64,000 nucleotides of DNA from Pseudeuparius sepicola (lineage: Eukaryota; Arthropoda; Insecta; Coleoptera; Anthribidae), in assembly GCA_963920635.1 (NCBI GenBank), contig OY987298.1, positions 128,783,735 through 128,847,734 on the forward strand, written 5' to 3'. Positions 54,936 through 64,000 of this stretch are shown piece by piece. Both the position numbers and the translations under genes were made by a program. Numbering within the stretch: the first letter of the stretch is position 1; every line of letters begins with the position of its first letter. Below the pieces are notes generated by a model. The model was given only the letters and a program-made list of their open reading frames with translations. It was not told where the DNA came from and did not search any database.

Positions 54936-56189
54936 CAGGGCTGTGTTAAGGTAAAAATTTGCCTGGGGCAAAGTTCTTTTTTGGCGCCCCCCCCCCCCAA
55001 ATCAAATTTATATTAATTAAATTAAATAAAATATGTATACTAAAATCTCTCTTTAACTGTACACCAGAAATTACTTTTCTTAATTTGGCATAATTGTTTT
55101 GGGCGCCTCCAGGTGCGTATTTAGCATGTCTGGCAGAAATGTCAATTCTTGTTACAGAGGCCTAACCTTAACCTTGATATTATATGGTTCTAACATAACT
55201 TAGAATACAGAAACTATTACTATAGCCTTTTTATGTACTTCAAAGAACGGAGTTTAATGTTAATTTCTATCTACTCAAATTTAGAATTCGTGCGCGTCAA
55301 ACGTAAATTCTGTTGATTGCGGTCCTTTCCTCTGTTAGGTACCTATCAATAATATCAATATGGCTGCCGCTTACAGAATTCTAGGGGCATTAAATATTTA
55401 CCTCTGTCACAATCTAGTGTACAGTTAAAGAACGATTTTAGTTTAGTTACATATTTTTCATTTATACTTCACAAGAGCAAATAACTTTTAATTTTTACAT
55501 TTTATTTTGCACCAGAAAGCAGAATCTCATATACCAGAAAGAACATTTTTACAATTTACAAGATACGAAAATTTTCCACAATACAAACCACCAGGTAGCT
55601 ACGTTATTCTAAACACAGTGTGTGATTGTTTAGTACGTTTGCCATTTGCCATTTGCCATATCAACAATTGAGCGATAATATTAAAATTCAAGTTCAGCAA
55701 AACCAAGTCTTCATTAAAACAGGGTTTCCTTAGATGCTACAGATTCAGGATTCAGCTAATATGAATATACAAGTACTTATTGTACTTGCCAACTAATTTA
55801 CGATTAGTATCCAGATCCAAAAATCTATGTCGATATCGATACCTCTATTTAACTAACACGTTGCTCGTTTGCGAAAGTTGGGTTCTTTATTTACAGAACA
55901 ATCCTTTTTACAACGAAATCAGTCAAAATATTCCACAACGACATAGACATCGGTAGACGTAGAAAAGTTCCGAATTCATAATTTACAAAGATTTCAGTAG
56001 TTGTATGCGAAATTATCGTCCTAGAAAAATAAAAATCGGTAGGTAACTGAAAAATTAAAAAATGTTTAAATGTTTTTTTGAAGCAGTAAATTATTAGCAC
56101 TAGCGCCTTTGTTGATTTTGGCGCCCCCTTGAATAGGGCGCCCGTTGCGAACACCCCCTTCGCCCCCCCCCCCCCTTAACACGGCCCTG
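54936..56189. mobile_element. hAT-type element with perfect 8-bp target duplication
   Basis: CAGGGCTGTGTTAAGG and CCTTAACACGGCCCTG are inverted ends, and CTGATCAA stands directly outside both (54928-54935 and 56190-56197). GGCGCCCCCCC tracts lie near both ends. An 87-codon minus-strand frame (56154-55891) has no hAT motif I can point to; the element is probably non-autonomous. Confidence 0.85.
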
Positions 56190-56382
56190 CTGATCAATGC
56201 TATTTTGGACATTAGGTATACATTGATATTAACAAAAGAAGAAATGGTATGACATTGGAAAATCAAAAATTATAGTAGATTAACATAGACCATCTATCGT
56301 TATAGCTGAGAAACTCCACAAAAATGTCAATCTTTTAGTCTTTTCTTGGAATTTCAACATTGTTTGAGATTTTTGTGAAAAC

Positions 56383-56848
56383 CAAGGTTAGTATATAGGA
56401 AGGTTAGCACATTTGACGACTTGGAAGGGAAGGGGGGTGAGAGAGGCAAGGGGATGAAAGGGTGAATTTAAGTTGGTAGCATTTAGAAGTGAATTGGCGA
56501 TTTATTTACTCCCTAAACATTTAACGCTTCCAGTCCTAGGCGTACACAGACGTTTTTGGCATATTCATTTGACGCTGGCAGCCAAAGGCTTGTTTCTTTT
56601 AGTATACGCGTAAATTTCTCATATTGCTTTGGCTATTTTTCCCCTTAAAATGTCTCGGTATTTCTGTGTTTTCAACTTTCGGTAACTGTGTTAACCTCTT
56701 CTGATACGCCATTGGCATCAAGCTGTGAGAAGAAGAAGAACAGTTGGTGGAGGCGGCACAATCGTGCGATGTTGCCGGTGGCGGGGGACTATTTTTGGTT
56801 TTGTTTAAGAGTGAGGGAATGTTCTAACCTTCCTATAAACTAACCTTG
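56383..56848. mobile_element. MITE with perfect 8-bp target duplication (466 bp)
   Basis: CAAGGTTAGTATATAGGAAG and CTTCCTATAAACTAACCTTG are inverted ends, and GTGAAAAC stands outside both (56375-56382 and 56849-56856). An 8-bp duplication fits hAT- or P-type insertion. The inside is unremarkable, with a purine-rich run at 56425-56465. Confidence 0.85.
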
Positions 56849-57117
56849 GTGAAAACGTAAAAAATAAGTAAATTTACGATATGTTATGCAACTGGCAACT
56901 GCCCTCCGAGGTCACCAATCTCGATTCGATGGGCCACTTTACTCGCAAACCAACAATAAGTGCCGCCGTTCAAGGGTTTTAATCGCTTTTGAAGTTTTTT
57001 GTTGGCTTTACAATTTGTTTTATTCCGGATTCGTATAAAGCTATTTTTTTCAGGTGCGGTTAAATTTCTTTACATCATGACTGAAATACTCTGTAATAAA
57101 CGGTAAGGGTGAGTATA

Positions 57118-57494
57118 CAGGGTGTTCCCGTATATTTTAACCTACCCCTAGAGCCTTTATTTTTCGAGTTAGAAAAAAATTACTTAAAGGAAAGTTGTAG
57201 GGTACCAAGGTGTATTGTCCCAAAAATAATGGGTTTGCAGGAATGCTCTTGTCTAATATGAAATGTTTTTCCATGGCAAAAATGCGTGCGATTCAAAAAA
57301 GCTACAATTATACAGGGTGTTCCATTAAAAAAAGGAATTTTATATTTTTTTATAAATTTGCGAAGCTCATTTGTTTTATTTAGTAACAGATCCTAGCGGT
57401 TCAAAAAAACCCTACAACTTTCATTAAAGTAATTGTTTTCTAACTAGAAAAATAAAGGCTCTAGGGGTGGGTCAAAATATACGGGAACACCCTG
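57118..57494. mobile_element. Foldback Tc1/mariner-type MITE (377 bp)
   Basis: TA-CAGGGTGTTCCCGTATATTT and aaatatacgggaacaccctg-TA. Arms continue through cccctagagcctttattttt and its complement (57455-57480). A second CAGGGTGTTCCATTA at 57315 in the centre hints at a nested end. Confidence 0.85.
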
Positions 57495-57499
57495 TACAG

Positions 57500-58080
57500 C
57501 CGCCATCAGTTGCAGTTTTACGGGCCTTCTAGATTTATTTTGCGACAGTTAATGGTAATATTGCGCACAAAGGAAGCTCTAGGGATGCATGTGCTTCCGA
57601 ATTGGGGCAGTAACTTCAAACTTATGAGGCAGCGTTACGGAAATTCAAATGAATTCAGGTACTTCCCGCTATTTTTTCTACATAGAAATATCGTCAACCT
57701 TTTTATGGCCCTTATTTTCGAGTGCTCTACGCCACTACTACTTGCCGGACTCTGCATTCTCGCCACACCGACTTCTCGTCAGGCCGACCTTCCCAACACA
57801 GCATTCGCTACATAATATCGTCGTCGCAACGAGTAATTTGAAGAAGGATCATTTAAGAAACGCAAGATCACGATTTGGTGGAAGTTTTAAGTCCTGGAAT
57901 TTAGGCTTCGCGAAATATCTGCTTCACGACGCTGCGTACCGCCATTCCGAAACCCTAGCACTCCGAATTGCACCGAATTGTCACCAGGCGTACTTATACA
58001 TACAAGGGAACAAAAAGAGAGGAGAATATATGCTACAAGCTGTGCGGACTGCTTAATAATCAAAAAGAGGCCATATTACC
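57500..58080. other. GC-richer island with a duplicated motif
   Basis: High-complexity unique DNA with overlapping plus-strand frames (57510-57815 and 57649-58056) that have no recognisable domain. AAGTCCTGGAATTTAGG then CTTCGCGAAA at 57890-57916 recurs at 59648-59674 as AAGTCCTGGGATTTAGG then TTTCGCGAAA. Possible regulatory DNA or an old duplication. Confidence 0.35.
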
Positions 58081-58726
58081 TCCCCAGGCGCGTATATCAT
58101 TGTTTTGGTCAAAAGTATAAAGTAAACATTTCATGATCTAGAAGCGAAAAGTTTTAATCGTTGTTAGATACATAACAAAAATGTAAGTAATGATAGGTGG
58201 ATACAACACAATTACTTATTTTGTAGCAAAAATAACTTATATACCTACATAGCATAGTATCCTTGTAGACAATAATTACTGGGTATTAGGCCAGTAGTAA
58301 TTTTCGATCATTCCCATAGAGGTTCTTTAGGTATATACGACAATATTATGATAAATTTGCTATAAAAACTAATAACTACATTAAAATACCTCTACCGCAA
58401 CTTGGTATCGAGTCCTAAGTATTTTAAGACATTACCCACAATTTATCTGTATTAATTTGTTTTCGCTCCAAAATTAAAGTGTAAAAATCGGTGGAGTTTT
58501 AACAATGCTGCTGACTATCTATGGCTTCTTTAATCATCTATGTTATACAGATGCGCGCCTATTCCGCCCAAAATTCGTGTGATTGTTTTTACTCAACTTA
58601 CCGATAAAATGGTACTCCCGGAGGTCTCCTAGATCTATAATTCTTACAGCTTCGTACTGCACCCAACTTTTTCACGTATTATACCTAAAAACGTAGTAGG
58701 CAAGTCCAAACGCGTTCTCCCCACTC

Positions 58727-59485
58727 TACCTTTTCAACTTCAAATTGGGAATAATCAATTTCAAATTGGGAATAAACAACTTCAAATTGGGAATAGAAAA
58801 CTTCAAATTGGGAATAGTCAATATCAAATTGAGAATAAACAATTTCAAATTGTTAATAATAAATATTAAATTGAAAATCAACAACCTCATATTAAGCAAT
58901 ATTTTAATTACTTATATCTAAGTAAACACACAATATGTACCTACTAAACTTATTGAATTTAAAATATCATATTTTTACCATATATATTTAATCCTTGTTT
59001 ATCATTTAATATTTCTGGTATATGTATCTCTGTATATTTCCTATAAATCTGGTGCAACTCGCTACAGTTAATTTATTACTTATGTTATTTTGCACTACTT
59101 ATACTTTCTAATTTCTATAAGCTAAATTTAGTTTCCAATAAATGATTTGGTCTTTGTCTTCCTTCTAAGATTTCTGGCCAAGTCTTTTTGAACCTTACCA
59201 GGCAGTCTAAATTTTGCTTAATATTATAAACTTTAGTTAACAAATTGGAGTTGTTCTTGTTGATAAGTGTTTTTATATCATGAAATTATTGATTTTCAAT
59301 TTAATATTGAATATTCCCAATTTGAAATTGGTTATTCAAAATTTGATATTGACTATTCCCAATTTGAAGTTGTCTATTCCCAATTTGAAATTGATTAATC
59401 CCAGTTTGAAGGTGACTATTCTCAATTTGAAGTTGTTTATTCCCAATTTGAAATTGATTATTCCCAATTTGAGGTTGAAAAGGTA
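58727..59485. mobile_element. Foldback (FB-like) element of 21-bp repeats
   Basis: Left arm (58735-58890) holds about seven copies of TTCAAATTGGGAATARWCAA. The right arm (59279-59480) holds about nine in the opposite orientation, and ACCTTTTCAAC.TC marks both outer ends. About 390 bases of AT-rich loop separate them. Long inverted arms made of short tandem repeats are the defining form of foldback elements. The 21-bp period is a multiple of three, so both strands stay open and give artefact frames (IPNLKL- and FQIGN-type heptads). Confidence 0.8.
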
Positions 59486-59569
59486 TAGTTCTCTGGTAAC
59501 TACTCATCACCGCGCATTCGCCATACGATCGTAGCCAGTTTTGCTCTACACCAAAATCCCAGCAGTCTA

Positions 59570-59725
59570 ACTTTCCGTCTTGAGGTCAATGCAACGTTGT
59601 CATATCAAAAGGCTGCCGCGCGAGACGACGATTTTGTGAAAAGTCCAAGTCCTGGGATTTAGGTTTCGCGAAAAGACGGCCTTACCGGATGCTTCGGAAT
59701 TTTCCTAGGAATCTAGTGTCAGGTG
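59570..59725. other. Second copy of the TCCTGGRATTTAGG island motif
   Basis: Short GC-richer stretch directly after the foldback element, carrying the motif pair described at 57500-58080. No gene. From 59730 to 60360 the DNA is AT-rich with unsupported frames. Confidence 0.4.
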
Positions 59726-60479
59726 TGGGATGAATGTTGTTCTTTAATTACAGATATTTTTATACCCTATTAAAAGATTGGCTGCACTTGCTGTCCCTAT
59801 ATAAAACAATGACATGTATATTAAATTACTTGCAAGCGCTTACTTTGCTCGGTAACGGTGATTGCATCCATTTTCTTATTGAAATCCTCCCACAAGGTTA
59901 CTTAGATTTTCTTTGTTCCCGTCAAAATAAATACATAAGCCTGAACCTCTGGAGTATCTACATTGATTGTTATCGGTGTATGGAAATATATTATTCACTC
60001 ATATATCTATCAGCCGTACAACATTTCATGTAGGTACAAATACATTATAAAGTGCCGTTTCGATACAGTTTTGTTGCCACTTTATAGTACTAGAGAAATA
60101 AAGTATAAAACTTATCATAATATACGAATACATTATAAAGTGACCTTTAGGATAACTCACTGTATCTGTGTAATTAATATGACTACTGAGAAATATTTTA
60201 AAAGGTTATCTGCGTTTACAAAAATTCTTTTTTATCAACCTTTAATTCCCACAGTGGAAATCCTTGCCAAATCTGCAGTTTTTTTAGAAAAGTTGCTCAT
60301 AGCTACACGCAATATCCCTAGAGTATAATAGGCTTATCTTTTGCAAGTGGGACAAGTCAAAAGAGTCAAATTAATCGCTCGAATTTCAGCTGCGCTTAAC
60401 GCTCGACGCAGTGTTTAGCTTCGAAACACAACGTTCAAATATTTACTTGTTTTGAAGAACGGATAAAAAAAAGCGAGAA

Positions 60480-60690
60480 AAATTGACAACAAACTGCCGC
60501 CCGTGTTTTTCAACGTGACAGCACAAGCGGCGGCCGCGGGATTATTTAGTGATTTTATCTGCCAAATTAATAAGTGTTTAACATTCACGCGCACGAATCG
60601 CCGTCGACGGCACAATATGTTTGTCTTTTTCCGGCGGCAGGCACGTACGGAACATCATACATGGCGCACCGGCTTCCCCAGACACAAAGC
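60480..60690 (+). other. Duplicated island, copy 2 (partner at 54190-54420)
   Basis: Contains attatttagtgattttatct, gtgtttaacattcacgcgca and ggcacgtacgg, in the order seen at 54.3 kb, embedded in a GC-rich stretch (gacagcacaagcggcggccg). Frames on both strands lack a known domain. It may be a duplicated regulatory element. Confidence 0.6.
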
Positions 60691-60699
60691 TTATGCTTA

Positions 60700-62679
60700 C
60701 CTAAGGCAGTTCCATTTAACCCATTGCCCTGCGGGTCGACGGGTGGCGACCTGCAACTTTCCTGATACGGATAAATTCAAATATTCATAATTGTTTCACT
60801 TTTCAGGCAGACACCTAAATGAGATCAAGAATTTCATTACCGCAGTCGCAGTCTATAACCGCAAAACGGGCCGCCTGATGTGAAGTCGCGCAAGTTAAGT
60901 TTGCTTAATTGCATTTTGTTAATGGTGTTAATTTAAAGTTATTATTTCCTTGAAAGCTGCGAGGTCATTGTGCATTCACTGCATTGTTTGTCATAAAGCG
61001 ATGTGTTATGTCATGGAATTTGTAATAGATCGATAAAAGGTCTTTGGCCACTACATCAGCTAAAATAAAAGAATCTATGCAGCTGAGAATTGCAGCTTGT
61101 ACAAGTTCTATGAAAAAGTTAGGTCGTAAATAATATCTGATATCTGACGGTATGGCAACGCTGTAGTAGGAAGCCATCGCTTCAATAATAAAGAGACCTT
61201 ACGATCAGTGGCTCTCAAACTGTCTCTAAAATTTGGGAACATTTCTGAAAGACCTATGAATAAAGAACCCCAGGAAGGAGCAAATTTGGGCTTAACGCTC
61301 GACCGGGACAGTCTCTGCATATGGCGCCATGCCGTTTCCGGTTTACAAAAGTACTTAGCGATGGAATGTTATCCCCCAAACATTTTGTTCTGGTAGTCAC
61401 GGAATAGCCGCAGGTTGCACAGATAACCATAATAGATCTCCAAAAAGTACTTATCGAAGAACTACACAAATATCTAATAGCACAAACCACCGTGACAACT
61501 GTCAAATATAAAAATATTTTGTCAAAATTCAGTCTCCATACAGGGCGATTTCCGTCGCACTTATTTTATAATGCCCATAGAGCTTTGGCTCCTTCCTGGG
61601 GTTCTTTATTCATTGTGAAAGACCATGACCATAACATTAAAAAAATACTTTCATGGGCTTGCTTTTGGGGTCAGAACATACCGCCAGTTAAAACTTTTGT
61701 ACTAATGAAAGTTACACCCTGTGTAGACATGCATATACTTTTTCTTCGAGAATGCAATCTTGCCACCAGAAAACATCTGACATATGTGTCATTTTTGTCA
61801 CTTCTCACCATACTATCTGACCGAGACATAAAACATTAAAATTAGGTTTTAATGTTTTCCACCAGAATCAAAACACACAACTAATACGTTGAACATCGCA
61901 ACTTGCAAAATTTCCCAAATTTGTACATTTCTACTAGATCTGGCAACACTGCTGAAAACTGACAATGTCAGTTAACTTCGGTAACTTCGTATAAGGTTTA
62001 CATTTACATCGGAGGGAGATAGAAATAAAAGTCCACGATTCATTTCTAAAGTTCTATATTACATCCGCCGCGGACTGCATGTTTTCCTGCCTCAATCGAC
62101 ATTGGTAAAAATGCACGGGATAGAAAAATGCACGGAACTATTATTAACTGAAGAAAACGAGTTGATATATTTTTAAACTAATACTTAATAAGGGTAAATT
62201 TCATTTTTAAAAAATGTTGTATTAACAACAAACAGCAATGATTTTATTTAGTACACTGTCTACTAAATTCAAATAATTTTGTTGCCGCATTATATACTGC
62301 ATAGTTGTAAATTCTCATCCACTTAATTTCTTTATTCTTTATCTAGGTACTAAAGTATTTAAAAAAATGCACTAAAATTTCTCTAAAAATAAATTTCGTT
62401 TTCAATATAAGATTCTATTCTTGTTTTACACTTTGAATAGATCTTTATTCTTTTAAGTTGCCCTGGTAGTTCATTAAATAAAATAAAAATAAAACTTTTA
62501 TAAATTATTCGATTTTGACCAAAACGCAAAACGTGGTATTAAAATTCTCTAAATTAAAGTCTTCTTAATTTCTTGTGTAATGGCTACGAATTTATTTAAT
62601 AATCTTTGTGTTTTGTAAAATATTTGGAATCAAATTATTTGTTTTAATTTAAAAAATGTCATCCTTATTATACGCGCGA
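60700..62679. other. Mostly unique DNA, no gene supported
   Basis: Several 60-115 codon frames overlap here on both strands without a domain. The phrase gaaccccaggaaggagcaaat at 61266 is partly mirrored by gctccttcctggggttcttt near 61588, and acagtctctgcatatggcgcca lies nearby; they suggest the arms of a decayed inverted repeat. The last part (62150-62680) is AT-rich. Confidence 0.35.
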
Positions 62680-62693
62680 GGTAGCATGTTTCT

Positions 62694-63590
62694 AAATATT
62701 TTCTAAAATTTATTTGTGGCGTAAACAGATCCATTGAATTTTAATTGGGTTTTTCGCCACCAAACTGGTTAAAAGACAACTTTTTCAAGTTGCCTGGAAA
62801 ATTAATAAATTCTTAACAGTAAGATCTCCTTGTTGTTCATTCTTATCCGGGACACATTGTATATTATAGGTCTGTGCTATTAGATATTGCTGAAATATTC
62901 ACAAAAAATGTGTTTAAATGCTATAAAGAGGCAGTAAATAGCCTCCAAATTGAATAAAGTAAAATACAAAAAAATCCAACCAATATTTTCTGTGAAAAAA
63001 ATAAATAAAAATAAAAACTTTTTAAAAATGAACTAAACTTTGAACCAGCAACTCAAAAAATATCTTGTTTCTTGAGCTTTCGGAGAATAAATCTTCCTCC
63101 TTTCTCAAAGAGCATGTCATGTCAAAGTGAAATGACAGATTAATAAATTTCAGGTTAAAATGAAAATGTCATGACCACAGAAACAATAGCCTAGCCACCT
63201 GTCTGATATTGTACCCCGTGTTCTACCTAATTATTTATACTAACTTCTCTTTGAATAAGTGGCAATAATATTTTACTGAATTCCACTGAACATTCAGCAA
63301 CACAGTTGTCTGTATTTCCTAGAATAAATGCTGATTCTTTAATTTTTCGTCTATTTTTTTTTAATATTTTCTATTTTCTGTCATTTCACTTTGACATGAC
63401 ATGATCTTTGAAAAAGGAGGAAGATTTATTCTCCGAAAGCTCAGGAAACAAATTTGTTGAAGATATTTTTTGAGTTATAAGTTCAAAGTTTAGTTCATTT
63501 ACTGTTAAGAATTTATTAATTTTCCAGGCAACTTGAAAAAGTTGTCTTTTATAACCAGTTTGGTGGCGAAAAACCCAATTAAAATTCAAT
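62694..63590 (-). mobile_element. Penelope-like insertion with 14-bp target duplication
   Basis: GGTAGCATGTTTCT stands on both sides (62680-62693 and 63591-63604). The insert holds the minus-strand PLE 3' end and the last part of the endonuclease frame (63360-63190, matching 37900-37760), then an opposite-facing copy of the 3' sequence (63370-63590). About 220 bases at 62816-63040 are absent from the copy at 37.6 kb. Opposing terminal segments and variable-length duplications are usual for PLEs. No complete protein is encoded. Confidence 0.8.
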
Positions 63591-64000
63591 GGTAGCATGT
63601 TTCTGTTTGGCTACTGCGCAGATAGGTTACCTATACTGGACGAACCTAGTCTTGTTTTAGGTATGTATGTGACAATGTATATTATAAAACTTTTTTCTTC
63701 GTTTTGTATTTATTTATTTATTTTTAAAATCTTATCGGCAGTAGGTAACTTTAAAAGCCATTTCGAAAATTGCGTTATACCTTTCAATTTTACACAACTT
63801 TCTGGTGATTCTAAATTTCCTTTAAAAATTATTAAAAATTAGTTTTATTGCTTTACACATAGATTTAAGGTAATCAGCATTATCTATTTTATTCTTGCCA
63901 AAGTCATATTTGATATAAATAAGTAATAAGATATGTTATCTTAGCTTTATTTTTATCTTATTATTTTATTCTTATAATTACAAATAATGTTTTAATTAGC

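Noticed and set aside
57510..58056. Two overlapping plus-strand frames (101 and 135 codons)
   Set aside because: Different frames of the same island, no domain, no codon pattern favouring either.
59280..59534. Plus- and minus-strand frames of heptad-like repeats
   Set aside because: They are translations of a 21-bp tandem repeat, whose length is a multiple of three; not genes.

Overview
This window looks like AT-rich, repeat-dense nuclear DNA from an insect or close arthropod relative. The signs are GT-AG splicing with a multi-kilobase intron, AATAAA signals, tight gene-poor spacing, and a transposon load typical of insects: Tc1/mariner and pogo, hAT, Penelope-like elements (PLEs), a gag-bearing LTR remnant and many palindromic MITEs. 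I cannot name the species. Almost every open reading frame is either chance or repeat-derived.

Only one host gene can be supported. Exon 1 (11712-11879, +) and exon 2 (18611-19690, +) join in phase 0 across a 6.7-kb intron and give a 415-residue protein. Its N-terminus resembles the SHIPPO/HMMR-type motif (SF.KA.RF ... PSP..Y). The rest is Ser/Arg-rich with an internal duplication, then acidic, lysine-rich and probably coiled coil. Polyadenylation signals lie just after the stop.

Layout. 0-9.3 kb: a mariner transposase tail, a 486-bp tandem repeat (2.4 copies), a broken THAP-domain gene, and several TIR or foldback elements. 9.3-20 kb: the gene, with a PLE fragment and small TA-flanked MITEs in its intron and 5' part. 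20-34 kb: palindromic Tc1/mariner-like elements, a SINE-like family, and a hAT element with a perfect 8-bp target duplication that carries a nested MITE. 35-44 kb: a 1.66-kb pogo-like foldback element whose loop holds a transposase-tail fragment, PLE GIY-YIG endonuclease remnants, a hAT dimerisation-domain remnant, and a hammerhead-like RNA motif. 45-49 kb: a broken gag, a tRNA-like promoter pair, and a mariner remnant. 50-52 kb: an unusual 1.48-kb element with TAGACGTCTA motifs. 53-61 kb: GC-richer unique DNA containing two diverged duplicated sequence pairs, two hAT-type insertions with exact target duplications, and a foldback element built of 21-bp repeats. 62.7-63.6 kb: a PLE insertion with a 14-bp target duplication.

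Between these are GC-richer, low-repeat islands (about 1.7, 5, 9.8, 25.1, 30, 45 and 53-61 kb) that read like non-coding regulatory sequence. The most interesting points are the hammerhead-like motifs at PLE ends, the FB-like 21-bp foldback element, the TAGACGTCTA element with an exon-like segment, and the duplicated islands at 54.3 and 60.6 kb. All calls come from reading the sequence; no database search was possible.
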